Positions 1 through 6,397 of a stretch of 6,397 nt of DNA are shown here, piece by piece. The notes below the pieces were generated by a model. It made no database searches and was not told the DNA's origin. It worked only from the letters and a program-made list of their open reading frames with translations. Source of the stretch: Aquificota bacterium. Its GTDB lineage: Bacteria > Thermosulfidibacterota > Thermosulfidibacteria > Thermosulfidibacterales > B14-G1. Every line of letters begins with the position of its first letter. Positions within the stretch are counted from its first letter, which is position 1. Made by a program: the position numbers and the translations under genes. The stretch lies in the NCBI GenBank assembly GCA_003648675.1, contig QMPS01000047.1, positions 1 through 6,397 on the forward strand, written 5' to 3'.

Positions 1-449
1 GGGATGATCTGGCCTACCACTCCCACGGGCTCCCGGAGGGTGAAGTTCAAAAACTTGCCGGGCACAGGGATGGTCTCTCCCATCACCTTGTCGGCCATGC
101 CGGCGAAATATTCGAAGCAGTCCACCACCAGGGGCAGGTCCACTTTGCTGGAGTCCCGGATGGGCTTGCCCACGTCCATGGTCTCCAGGCGGGCCAGCTC
201 ACTGCGCCCCTCCTGGATGAGATCGGCTATGCGCCTCAGAAGACGGCCCCTGTCGGTGGCAGACATTTTAGGCCAGGAACCCTCCTCGAAGGCCCGACGG
301 GCCGCCTGAACGGCTTTGTCTATGTCTGCTTCTCGGGCCTCGGCTACTTTGGCGATAACCTCACTGTTGGCGGGGTTGATGGATTCAAGGGTGGTTTCCC
401 CGGCGGAGTCTACAAACTCTCCGTTAATAAAGAGCTTTCCCTCTATCAT
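1..449 (-). CDS. Aldehyde dehydrogenase family protein, N-terminal part (gene continues past the left edge)
   Basis: Translating the minus strand from the ATG at 449-447 gives 149 complete codons with no stop, ending in the first two bases of a proline codon at the window edge. The N-terminus FINGEFVDS, then INPANSEVIAKV, the helix with AVQAARRAFEEGSW, LLRRIADLI, ETMDVGKPI, FEYFAGMADK and finally REPVGVVGQIIP is the standard opening of NAD(P)-dependent aldehyde dehydrogenases, and PVGVVGQIIP is the start of the well-known segment that continues into the coenzyme-binding fold. Such enzymes oxidise an aldehyde to the carboxylate in the cytoplasm. The catalytic cysteine and glutamate would lie outside the window, so substrate class and activity cannot be judged. 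The start is well supported by GGAGG at 460-456, six bases upstream. The gene is divergent from the peptidase-channel operon. The family call is firm; the substrate is unknown. Confidence 0.93.
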   Translation of the reverse strand, partial: MIEGKLFINGEFVDSAGETTLESINPANSEVIAKVAEAREADIDKAVQAARRAFEEGSWPKMSATDRGRLLRRIADLIQEGRSELARLETMDVGKPIRDSSKVDLPLVVDCFEYFAGMADKVMGETIPVPGKFLNFTLREPVGVVGQII

Positions 450-455
450 GCCTCT

Positions 456-460
456 CCTCC
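456..460 (-). promoter_or_regulatory. Ribosome binding site of the aldehyde dehydrogenase gene
   Basis: The minus strand reads GGAGG within GGGGGAGGAG, six bases before the ATG at 449-447. It fixes the start codon of the partial aldehyde dehydrogenase, whose alignment-like N-terminus FINGEFVDS begins a few residues later. Confidence 0.8.
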
Positions 461-466
461 CCCTGG

Positions 467-481
467 GACTTTACAGAAGTC
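467..481. repeat. Inverted repeat 1 (possible operator half of a pair)
   Basis: GACTT-TACAG-AAGTC is a perfect 5-base inverted repeat with a 5-base spacer. It overlaps the predicted -10 box and transcription start of the aldehyde dehydrogenase promoter, which is where a repressor would block initiation. It shares its half-site with the repeat at 521-535. No regulator gene is visible in the window, so binding by any protein is inference. Confidence 0.5.
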
Positions 482-508
482 TATAAAGGATGAAGAAAGC
501 CCTTTCAA
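480..508 (-). promoter_or_regulatory. Candidate sigma-70-type promoter of the aldehyde dehydrogenase gene
   Basis: On the minus strand TTGAAA (508-503) stands 17 bases before TATAGA (485-480). This matches the -35 consensus at five of six positions and the -10 consensus at four of six, at the ideal spacing. The predicted start of transcription is near 472, giving a leader of about 23 bases that just includes the RBS. The inverted repeat at 467-481 covers the end of the -10 box and the predicted start point, and the one at 521-535 lies just upstream of the -35 box. This is inferred from sequence only. Confidence 0.5.
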
Positions 509-520
509 TTGCACTTTAAA

Positions 521-535
521 AAGTCTTACAGACTT
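521..535. repeat. Inverted repeat 2 (possible operator half of a pair)
   Basis: AAGTCT-TAC-AGACTT is a perfect 6-base inverted repeat with a 3-base spacer. Its centre lies 54 bases from the centre of the repeat at 467-481, about five helical turns, so both could face the same side of the DNA. It sits between the leftward -35 box and any rightward promoter. A further half-site AAGTCT is at 601-606, close to the peptidase start. There is no T-tract, so it is not a terminator. Confidence 0.5.
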
Positions 536-615
536 AGAGGGAAGATTTAGAGGGTCCTATACGTTGACACAGCCCTCCTTTCTCTGCCAGTCTTTTTCCC
601 AAGTCTGTTTGTGAC

Positions 616-621
616 AGGAGG
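616..621 (+). promoter_or_regulatory. Ribosome binding site that decides the peptidase start
   Basis: AGGAGG is followed after seven bases by the ATG at 629. An in-frame GTG at 611 would give a protein six residues longer, but this Shine-Dalgarno sequence would then lie inside the coding region. The ATG at 629 is therefore the better start. Confidence 0.85.
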
Positions 622-628
622 CAGGAAG

Positions 629-1750
629 ATGCGGGATAAGATCTTGAAGCTGCTTTTAGAAAACCTGGGTCTTAAGGGGGGAGAGAGGCTCCTGGTTTTC
701 ACAGACCTCATCTCCAATTGCGAGCCTCGACTGGCTCCTCATCACTTTGCTAGGAGGGAGAAGACTCGCATTTTGGCCCAGCAGGTGGCTGAGGTAGCTC
801 GTTCCATCACGGATGAGGTCGTCTACCACGAGTATAAGGCCCTAGGGCACCACGGTGTGGAACCTCCAGAGTCCCTGTGGGGACTGGCTTTTGGCGAGGA
901 GGGCTTGGCTGCTCTGAAGGAAAGGAGGCTTCTATCCCCCTTGCTCAAAAAGGAAGACCATAGGGCCTTCTCCCAGGCCCTGGAGGTTCTGAAGAAGACA
1001 GCCCGAGGGGTAGCACAGGTAGTGGTGGCTCTGGCCAATTATTCCACTACCCACACCTCCTTTCGGAAGCTCTTAACAGAAATGGGGGCCCGGTATGCCA
1101 GCATGCCCCTTTTCGATGTGGAGATGCTCAACACCTCTTTGGACGTGGACTTGAAGAAATTGGAAAAAGTGACCTTAGGAATAGCCCAGATCTTGGACCA
1201 GGGGGAAAAAGTGGAAATCACTGCTCCTAATGGCACCCACTTTACCCTTTCCATAGAGGGAAGAAAGGCCACGGCAGACACAGGCAACCTCTCCTGCCCC
1301 GGTTCTTTCGGCAACTTACCGGCAGGAGAGGCCTTTATTGCTCCAGTGGAGGGCACGGCTCAAGGTGTTTTTGTGGCAGAGTGGGGCTCTACCAGAGAAC
1401 TCGACGTCCCAACTGCCTTTCACATCCAGGAGGGACAGGTGACTAAGGTCGAAGGAGACGCCGGGATCATGCAGTTTCTAGAAGACATATTCCAAAAGTA
1501 CCCTCAGGCCAGAAACATTGCTGAGCTAGGCATAGGCACCAATCCTAAAGCTTCTAAGCCCGACAACATACTAGAGGCCGAGAAGATCGCCGGCACCATC
1601 CATCTGGCTCTGGGTGACAACTCAACCTTTGGCGGTCGGGTGAAAGTGCCCTTCCATCAGGACTTTGTCCTCTTCAAACCCACGGTAAAGGTGATCGCCC
1701 AAGGAGAGGGAAGGGAGATTTTGCGCGAGGGGCGCTGCATAGAGCCATGA
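629..1750 (+). CDS. Aminopeptidase, M29 / aminopeptidase T-like family
   Basis: The product (373 residues from the ATG at 629) resembles the M29 metallo-aminopeptidases (AmpS/AmpT and related leucyl aminopeptidases), cytoplasmic enzymes that remove N-terminal residues from peptides using a two-metal centre. The family landmarks appear in order: FGNLPAGEAFIAP around residues 228-238, AELGIGTNP at 298-306, TIHLALGDN at 323-331 and HQDFVLF at 343-349. By position the metal ligands would be E234, E299, H325, H343 and D345. The tyrosine that normally lies just after the third ligand is not seen: the stretch reads NSTFGG, and the gap between the two histidines is short. AmpS and AmpT are, as I recall, a little over 400 residues, so this is a shorter branch. 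There is no signal peptide. The stop overlaps the start of the channel gene as ATGA, so the two are one operon. The family is likely; peptidase activity and specificity are inferred. Confidence 0.85.
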   Translation: MRDKILKLLLENLGLKGGERLLVFTDLISNCEPRLAPHHFARREKTRILAQQVAEVARSITDEVVYHEYKALGHHGVEPPESLWGLAFGEEGLAALKERRLLSPLLKKEDHRAFSQALEVLKKTARGVAQVVVALANYSTTHTSFRKLLTEMGARYASMPLFDVEMLNTSLDVDLKKLEKVTLGIAQILDQGEKVEITAPNGTHFTLSIEGRKATADTGNLSCPGSFGNLPAGEAFIAPVEGTAQGVFVAEWGSTRELDVPTAFHIQEGQVTKVEGDAGIMQFLEDIFQKYPQARNIAELGIGTNPKASKPDNILEAEKIAGTIHLALGDNSTFGGRVKVPFHQDFVLFKPTVKVIAQGEGREILREGRCIEP

Positions 1751-2790
1751 AAAAAGGCTTTACCTATCATGCTTACCTTTCCACTCTGACCAACCAGGCC
1801 CTTACCCTCCTGCTTCTGGTCTTGGCTTTGATCCTGCTCGGCGTCACCGGCTATATGTATCTGGAGAGGTGGCCCTTCATAGATGCCCTCTATATGACTG
1901 TCATTACCCTAGCCACGGTAGGGTTCAAGGAGGTCTACCCCCTCTCCAACTCGGGAAAGGTCTTCACCATAGTCCTCGTCACTTCAGGAGTAGGGGTCTT
2001 CACCTACGGGGCTGTCACTTTCTCCAGACTGCTAGTGGAGGGGGAGCTCAAAAGAGTCTTTGATAGAAGGAGGCTAGAAAGGGAAATGAGAAAACTCAGA
2101 GATCATGTCATAGTTTGTGGCTTTGGGCGTCTGGGAGAAAAGGTGAGTGAAGAGCTCTACAGGAAGGGCATTCCCTTCGTGGTTGTGGAGAACGACCCTA
2201 ACAGGATATCCAAACTGGAAGAGAAGGGTTATCTGTACATTGAGGCCGATTCCTCTCATGAAGGGGTCCTGGAGCAGGCAGGCATAGAAGACGCCAAAAT
2301 CCTTATAGCCGTGGTGGGATCCGACGCCGACAATCTCTTCATCACCTTGTCTGCCCGGGAGCTCAACCCCAAGCTTCACATCGTGGCCCGAGTAGAGGAC
2401 CCCCAAGCTACCAGGAAGCTCTACAAAGCAGGGGCCAATAGAGTGATCTCTCCCTACGACGTGGGAGCCAATATGCTGGTCCACGCCGCTCTGAAACCCG
2501 CTGTCACCGACTTCATCGAACTCACCACTCGCTTGGGACCCGTGACCCTCATCTTGGAGGAGGTGGTGATAGAGAAAGGCTCTGCTCTGGACGGAGTCCT
2601 CATAAAAGAGTCCAAGATTCGGGAAGACACGGGAGCCATAGTGGTAGCTGTGAGAAAGGCAGACACTTCCAACATCCTGCGCCCTGAGCCTCATCTTAAG
2701 CTAGAAAAGGGAGACCTGCTGGTGGTCCTGGGTATGAGGGAAGATATAGAGAAACTTGAGGACCTGGCCAGGACCCCCCATTCTTTATGA
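1747..2790 (+). CDS. Potassium-channel-like protein with TrkA-type RCK regulatory domain
   Basis: The 347-residue product has the layout of a two-helix K+ channel fused to a cytoplasmic RCK module. TM1 is at about residues 17-36, a pore helix at 44-55, the filter at 57-61, and TM2 at about 72-93. A charged linker (97-118, rich in R, K and E) leads to a TrkA-N Rossmann domain beginning [11 protein letters not shown], with the GxGxxG nucleotide loop at 125-130 and the acidic residue E148 at the end of the second strand. A TrkA-C domain fills about 260-345. Such proteins form tetramers in the membrane and are gated by ligands on the RCK ring. The filter reads TVGFK in place of the classical TVGYG, so the second glycine is lysine, and K+ selectivity cannot be assumed. 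The ATG overlaps the peptidase stop by four bases, with only a weak GAGGGG upstream, which suggests translational coupling. The 3' end overlaps lon by six bases. Confidence 0.9.
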   Translation: MKKGFTYHAYLSTLTNQALTLLLLVLALILLGVTGYMYLERWPFIDALYMTVITLATVGFKEVYPLSNSGKVFTIVLVTSGVGVFTYGAVTFSRLLVEGELKRVFDRRRLEREMRKLRDHVIVCGFGRLGEKVSEELYRKGIPFVVVENDPNRISKLEEKGYLYIEADSSHEGVLEQAGIEDAKILIAVVGSDADNLFITLSARELNPKLHIVARVEDPQATRKLYKAGANRVISPYDVGANMLVHAALKPAVTDFIELTTRLGPVTLILEEVVIEKGSALDGVLIKESKIREDTGAIVVAVRKADTSNILRPEPHLKLEKGDLLVVLGMREDIEKLEDLARTPHSL

Positions 2791-5178
2791 CGTGAGAGAG
2801 GGCCGCTCCTCTACAGGGGAATAGACCTTGGGAGGTGGCGGTTCTACCTTGTCCTTCCACTTCCACCCCACCAGGGCAAGCTCTAGGACCTGGTCCATAT
2901 GCTCCACCAGGAGAATCTCCAGTCCCCGGCGTATCTCTTCGGGAACCTCTTTCAGATCTTTCTTGTTCTCCTCGGGGATAATCACTTTCTTTAAGCCGCT
3001 ACGCTTGGCTGCCAAGAGCTTCTCCTTGACGCCCCCGATGGGCAAGACCTTGCCCCTGAGGGTCACTTCTCCTGTCATAGCCACATCAGCCCTGACAGGT
3101 ATATGGGCCACGGCAGAGGCCAGGGCTGTGGCGATAGTGATACCGGCGGAAGGACCGTCTTTAGGGATAGCACCTTCGGGCAGGTGTATATGTATGTCAA
3201 CCTTCTGGAAGTAGTCTGATGAGATGCCCAAGGCCTTGGCCCTGGAGCGGACGAAGGTAAGGGCTGCCTTGGCCGACTCCTGCATCACTTCACCCAGTTT
3301 GCCCGTAAGGATGAGATCCCCTTTGCCCTCCACTGCGGCCACCTCCGTGGTGAGGAGTTCTCCTCCGTTCTCTGTCCAGGCCAATCCCTGAACCACCCCC
3401 ACCTCAGGTTGGACTTCTGCCCTACCGTGGCGAAACTTGGGCACTCCAAGGTATTCTTCCAGATCAGAAGCGGAGACCCGTATAGGCAATTCCTCTACGC
3501 CCTCCACCAATCTGCGGGCCACCTTTCGACAGACTTTGGCTAGCTCCCTTTCCAGATTTCTTACCCCTGCTTCCCTGGTGTACTCCCTTATAATGGTCAT
3601 GATAGCTGAGTCTTCCACCACCAACTTATTCTGGGGAATACCGTGGGCCTTGATCTGCCGAGGCAAGAGGAAGTGACGGGCAATCATTCTCTTCTCATAC
3701 TCGGTATAACCAGGAATACGGATGATTTCCATTCTGTCTTGGAGGGGGCGGGGAATAGAGTACAAAACGTTGGCTGTAGTGATGAAGAAGACTTCAGAAA
3801 GATCGAAATCCACTCCTAGGTAGTGGTCGCTAAAGGCCGAGTTTTGCTCAGGGTCCAGCACCTCCAGAAGGGCTGAGGCTGGATCTCCCCTGAAATCCGA
3901 GCTCAGCTTGTCTATCTCGTCCAAGAGCATGACGGGGTTCTTGGTACCAGCCTTTTTCATCATCTGGATGATGCGCCCGGGCAAAGCGCCCACGTAAGTC
4001 CGACGGTGCCCTCGGATTTCCGCTTCATCACGGATACCACCCAGACTCACCCTAACGAAACGTCTACCCATGGCCCGGGCTATTGACTTGCCCAGAGAGG
4101 TCTTGCCCACACCAGGGGGTCCGACGAAGCAGAGTATGGGGCCTTTGTTCTTCTTCACCAGGTGCCGTACCGCTAGGTACTCGAGGATTCTCTCTTTCAC
4201 CTCTTCCAGACCATAATGGTCTTCATCCAAAATCCTAGCTGCTTCCTTCAGATCCAACTTGTCTCTGGTTCTTCTGCTCCAGGGCAAAGCGATAAGCCAG
4301 TCCAGGTAGTTTCTCACCACCGTGGCCTCAGCGGACATGGGTGGCATGAGCTCCAGTTTTTTCAGCTCGTCCTCGGCCTTTTTGGCCACAGATTTGGGCA
4401 TCCGGGCCTTCTTTATCTTCTCTCTCAGTTCCTCTATCTCGTTGAGGTCACTCCTACCTAGCTCTTTCTGGATGGCCTTGAGTTGCTCGTTGAGGTAGTA
4501 CTCCCTTTGGTTCTTCTCCATCTGCTTTTTGACCCGATCTTTTATCCTGTGCTCCACCTCTAGTATCTCGTTCTCCAGCTGGAGATAAGCAAAGATCTTT
4601 TCCAACCTCTCCCTCAAATCGATGGTAGCGAGGATCTCCTGTCTTTCCCGGGTTTTAAGGGAGATATGGGAGGCCACCGTGTCGGCGAAACGACCCGGAT
4701 CCTCCATGGCTCCCAGAGAGACCACCACCTCGGAAGGCACTTTGGTGTTGAGAGAGGCGTATTTCTCAAAGGCCTCTCTAATAGCTCTTACCAAAGCTTC
4801 CGTCTCTGGAGTTATGAGGAAGGAGTCTTCCAAAGGCAGCACTCTAACCTCTAGGAACGAAGCCTCTTCCCTAAACTCTAAGATTCTGGCCCTGTGGAGA
4901 GCCTCCACCAGTATCTTTATGGTACCATCGGGTAGTTTCACATGCTGAATGATGGTGGCCACGGTACCAATACCGTAAAGGTCTTGTTCTTGGGGTTCAT
5001 CTACATTGGAATCCTTCTGGGCTACCAGAAAGATCTTTTTATCCCTCCTCAGGGCGTACTCCACAGCTTTGATGGACTGGGGCCTGCCCACAAAGAGAGG
5101 GGTGATAGAGTGGGGAAAAACCACCAGATCCCTCAGAGGAATTACTGGATACACAGTATCTTCGCTCCTGAAAAACAT
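2785..5178 (-). CDS. lon: ATP-dependent protease Lon (LonA type)
   Basis: Complete at 797 residues, normal for LonA. It is a soluble homo-hexameric AAA+ serine protease that unfolds and degrades misfolded and regulatory proteins. The N-terminal substrate domain starts [15 protein letters not shown] (about 10-205), followed by a coiled, charged segment (about 200-260). The ATPase domain carries Walker A GPPGVGKT (353-360), Walker B VMLLDE (416-421) and the [12 protein letters not shown] segment (481-492). The protease domain has the catalytic serine in PKDGPSAG (S677) and lysine in [11 protein letters not shown] (K720). The 43-residue serine-lysine spacing matches S679/K722 of E. coli Lon. A proline-rich tail of about 20 residues ([13 protein letters not shown]) follows the protease fold. 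The start ATG is the only one available: TAA of clpX is in frame eight codons upstream and no other start codon lies between. clpX is 21 bases upstream, so co-transcription is likely. All key residues are intact. Confidence 0.98.
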   Translation of the reverse strand: MFFRSEDTVYPVIPLRDLVVFPHSITPLFVGRPQSIKAVEYALRRDKKIFLVAQKDSNVDEPQEQDLYGIGTVATIIQHVKLPDGTIKILVEALHRARILEFREEASFLEVRVLPLEDSFLITPETEALVRAIREAFEKYASLNTKVPSEVVVSLGAMEDPGRFADTVASHISLKTRERQEILATIDLRERLEKIFAYLQLENEILEVEHRIKDRVKKQMEKNQREYYLNEQLKAIQKELGRSDLNEIEELREKIKKARMPKSVAKKAEDELKKLELMPPMSAEATVVRNYLDWLIALPWSRRTRDKLDLKEAARILDEDHYGLEEVKERILEYLAVRHLVKKNKGPILCFVGPPGVGKTSLGKSIARAMGRRFVRVSLGGIRDEAEIRGHRRTYVGALPGRIIQMMKKAGTKNPVMLLDEIDKLSSDFRGDPASALLEVLDPEQNSAFSDHYLGVDFDLSEVFFITTANVLYSIPRPLQDRMEIIRIPGYTEYEKRMIARHFLLPRQIKAHGIPQNKLVVEDSAIMTIIREYTREAGVRNLERELAKVCRKVARRLVEGVEELPIRVSASDLEEYLGVPKFRHGRAEVQPEVGVVQGLAWTENGGELLTTEVAAVEGKGDLILTGKLGEVMQESAKAALTFVRSRAKALGISSDYFQKVDIHIHLPEGAIPKDGPSAGITIATALASAVAHIPVRADVAMTGEVTLRGKVLPIGGVKEKLLAAKRSGLKKVIIPEENKKDLKEVPEEIRRGLEILLVEHMDQVLELALVGWKWKDKVEPPPPKVYSPVEERPSLTS

Positions 5179-5190
5179 CCCTGTTTGTTT

Positions 5191-5197
5191 ACCTCCT
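5191..5197 (-). promoter_or_regulatory. Ribosome binding site of lon
   Basis: The minus strand reads AGGAGGT at 5197-5191, just after the clpX stop codon (5202-5200). The gap to the lon ATG (5178-5176) is 12 bases, longer than the usual five to nine. The bases between are A-rich (AAACAAACAGGG), and no closer start codon exists in any alternative in-frame position. Confidence 0.7.
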
Positions 5198-5199
5198 AA

Positions 5200-6397
5200 T
5201 TACCCGGCCTTCTCAAATAGATATATAGGCTCGGATCTTTTTTTCACCACGTCCTCATTTATTATGCACTCTTTTATGCCGTGCTTACCCGAGGGTAACT
5301 CGTACATGATGTCTAGCATCACCTCCTCCATTATGGCCCGAAGTCCCCTGGCTCCCAGCTTCCTCTCCATAGCTTCCTTGGCGATGAGCTTTAAGGCTCC
5401 AGGGGTGAAAGTGAGCTTTACACCCTCCAGCTCGAACATGCGCTGATATTGCTTCACCAGGGAGTTGGCAGGTTCCGTCAGAACCCTCACTAGGTCATCT
5501 TCACTGAGATCGCTCAGGGTAGCCACCACAGGAAGTCTACCCACCAATTCGGGAATGAGGCCAAATTTGATGAGGTCGTCGGGCTGGACCAAGGAGAGAA
5601 CTTCCTCGGATTTTGTCTTGTCCCTAGAGTCCACGTCTGCTCCAAAGCCGATGACCTTCTTTCCAATGCGGCGTTCTACGATACGCTCCAACCCCACAAA
5701 GGCACCACCACAGATGAAGAGAATATTGGTGGTGTCCACCTGGATAGTCTCCTGCTGGGGATGTTTCCTGCCTCCTTGGGGAGGCACATTGGCCACAGTG
5801 CCTTCTATAATCTTCAGCAAAGCCTGCTGCACTCCTTCTCCAGACACATCCCTGGTGATGCTGGGGTTCTCGCTCTTCCTGGCGATTTTGTCTATCTCGT
5901 CGATATAGATGATACCTTTCTCCGCTCGTTCCACGTCGTAGTCCGCCGCCTGTAGGAGGCGTACCAACACATTCTCCACGTCCTCCCCCACGTAACCCGC
6001 CTCGGTGAGGGGAGTAGCGTCAGCGATGGCAAAAGGCACATCCAAAAACTTGGCCAGGGTCTGGGCAAGGAGGGTTTTACCGCAGCCCGTAGGTCCTATT
6101 AGAAGAATATTACTCTTTTGAATCTCTACTTCCCCAGCGTCCTGGCTGGAGATCCTCTTGTAATGGTTATAAACAGCCACAGAAAGGACCCTCTTGGCCC
6201 TTTCTTGCCCCACCACGTATCTGTCTAAAAACTCTTTTATCTCTTTAGGAGTGGGAAGATCTCTGAACCCCTCCTGGTGCTGGTCTTCACTTTCCTTTAT
6301 GATCTTGTTGCACAGGGTGACACACCGATCACAAATATAGACCCCGGGACCAGCGATGAGCTTTTTCACCTCCCTCTGCCCTTTACCACAAAAGGAA
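5200..6397 (-). CDS. clpX: ATP-dependent Clp protease ATP-binding subunit ClpX (N-terminus cut by the right edge)
   Basis: ClpX is the hexameric AAA+ unfoldase that delivers substrates to the ClpP peptidase. The frame stays open to the window edge and gives 398 residues. They begin [18 protein letters not shown], the zinc-finger part of the N-terminal domain, so the true start lies beyond the window and the GTG at 6369-6367 is an internal valine codon. Of the four zinc cysteines, three are visible (visible residues 3, 22 and 25); the first falls just off the edge. The ATPase core has Walker A GPTGCGKT (101-108), pore loop GYVG (134-137), Walker B IIYIDE (162-167), the RKH loop (210-212), the IGF loop that docks on ClpP (249-251) and the sensor-2 GARGLR segment. 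Only about 10-20 residues should be missing. ClpX is followed by lon after 21 bases; upstream neighbours such as tig and clpP, common in this order, would lie outside the window. Confidence 0.97.
   Translation of the reverse strand, partial: SFCGKGQREVKKLIAGPGVYICDRCVTLCNKIIKESEDQHQEGFRDLPTPKEIKEFLDRYVVGQERAKRVLSVAVYNHYKRISSQDAGEVEIQKSNILLIGPTGCGKTLLAQTLAKFLDVPFAIADATPLTEAGYVGEDVENVLVRLLQAADYDVERAEKGIIYIDEIDKIARKSENPSITRDVSGEGVQQALLKIIEGTVANVPPQGGRKHPQQETIQVDTTNILFICGGAFVGLERIVERRIGKKVIGFGADVDSRDKTKSEEVLSLVQPDDLIKFGLIPELVGRLPVVATLSDLSEDDLVRVLTEPANSLVKQYQRMFELEGVKLTFTPGALKLIAKEAMERKLGARGLRAIMEEVMLDIMYELPSGKHGIKECIINEDVVKKRSEPIYLFEKAG
5220..5247 (-). promoter_or_regulatory. Possible internal promoter for lon inside the clpX 3' end
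   Basis: On the minus strand GTGAAA (5247-5242) lies 16 bases before TATATC (5225-5220), each matching four of six consensus positions, in an AT-rich pocket of an otherwise balanced coding region. Transcription would start near 5213, about 35 bases before the lon ATG and upstream of its RBS. This could let lon be expressed apart from clpX. The AT-rich codons (IYLFE) could give the same appearance by chance, so this is weak. Confidence 0.25.

Larger units (their letters stand above)
450..628. other. Divergent intergenic region
   Basis: This 179-base stretch separates the leftward aldehyde dehydrogenase from the rightward peptidase gene and must carry promoters for both. It holds a good leftward promoter, two inverted repeats of a shared half-site, and one strong RBS at each end. 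The motif AAGTC or its complement GACTT occurs five times (467-471, 477-481, 521-525, 531-535, 601-605), far more than expected by chance in so short a stretch. The rightward promoter is not clear. I see no small ORF, no structured RNA and no T-tract terminator here. Confidence 0.8.

Noticed and set aside
4..309. Open frame of 101 codons on the plus strand at the left edge
   Set aside because: It is antisense to the clear aldehyde dehydrogenase N-terminus, has no RBS, and its arginine- and serine-rich composition is typical of a shadow frame.
564..569. Perfect TTGACA on the plus strand as the -35 box of the peptidase operon
   Set aside because: No acceptable -10 hexamer follows at 15-19 bases; the downstream sequence is C- and T-rich. 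The TATACG at 558-563 lacks a good -35 in turn. The rightward promoter remains unassigned.
611..628. GTG at 611 as the peptidase start
   Set aside because: The ideal Shine-Dalgarno AGGAGG at 616-621 would lie within the coding region; the ATG at 629 is correctly spaced from it.
2074..2694. 206-codon open frame on the minus strand inside the channel gene
   Set aside because: The plus-strand TrkA-N and TrkA-C domains explain this region fully. The antisense product is rich in G, H, V and S, shows no recognisable motif, and lacks a convincing RBS.
2763..2772. Perfect 10-base palindrome CCTGGCCAGG near the end of the channel gene
   Set aside because: It lies within coding sequence (codons for DLAR), has no T-tract on either side, and is too short to be a terminator hairpin.
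2797..2812. AGAGG-CCTCT hairpin just past the channel stop as a terminator
   Set aside because: The stem is only five base pairs, there is no T-run on either strand, and it lies within the lon coding sequence.
5465..5908. Plus-strand open frames (147 codons and others) opposite clpX and lon
   Set aside because: They are opposite strongly conserved ClpX and Lon domains, lack RBS sites, and have serine-, arginine- and proline-rich shadow composition.
6367..6369. GTG at 6369-6367 as the clpX start
   Set aside because: The frame upstream stays open to the edge and encodes SFCGKGQRE, the ClpX zinc-finger segment, so this codon is an internal valine and the gene is cut by the window.

Overview
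This window reads as ordinary chromosomal sequence from a bacterium: five protein-coding genes, tightly packed, with strong Shine-Dalgarno sites and no mobile element, CRISPR array, rRNA or tRNA that I can see. Base composition looks balanced to slightly GC-rich. Frequent AGG/AGA arginine and ATA isoleucine codons, charged and compact proteins, and the clpX-lon gene order would suit a thermophilic Firmicute or another deep-branching anaerobe. That placement is an inference; the window alone does not fix the taxon.

Layout, left to right. (1) Positions 449 down to 1, minus strand: the N-terminal 149 codons of an NAD(P)-dependent aldehyde dehydrogenase that runs off the left edge. (2) Positions 450-628: a 179-base divergent intergenic region holding a good promoter and RBS for the dehydrogenase, the RBS for the rightward genes, and two short inverted repeats built from the same AAGTC/GACTT half-site, a plausible operator pair. 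(3) Positions 629-1750, plus strand: an aminopeptidase of the M29 / aminopeptidase T-like family. (4) Positions 1747-2790, plus strand: a two-helix potassium-channel-like protein with a cytoplasmic TrkA-type (RCK) regulatory module. Its start overlaps the peptidase stop (ATGA), so the two form an operon. (5) Positions 5178 down to 2785, minus strand: complete Lon protease. (6) From the right edge down to 5200, minus strand: ClpX, missing only its extreme N-terminus at the window edge. clpX and lon are 21 bases apart and probably co-transcribed.

The rightward peptidase-channel operon and the leftward clpX-lon operon converge and overlap by 6 bases at their stop codons, leaving no space for a conventional terminator between them. 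Functionally, clpX-lon is a protein quality-control unit: ClpX unfolds substrates for ClpP, and Lon unfolds and degrades by itself. The M29-like peptidase could help finish peptide breakdown, but it is in a separate operon facing the other way, so any link is only proximity. I found no convincing evidence of an undescribed system. The items most worth a second look are the paired inverted repeats around the dehydrogenase promoter, the unusual TVGFK pore filter of the channel, and the apparent lack of the family tyrosine in the peptidase.
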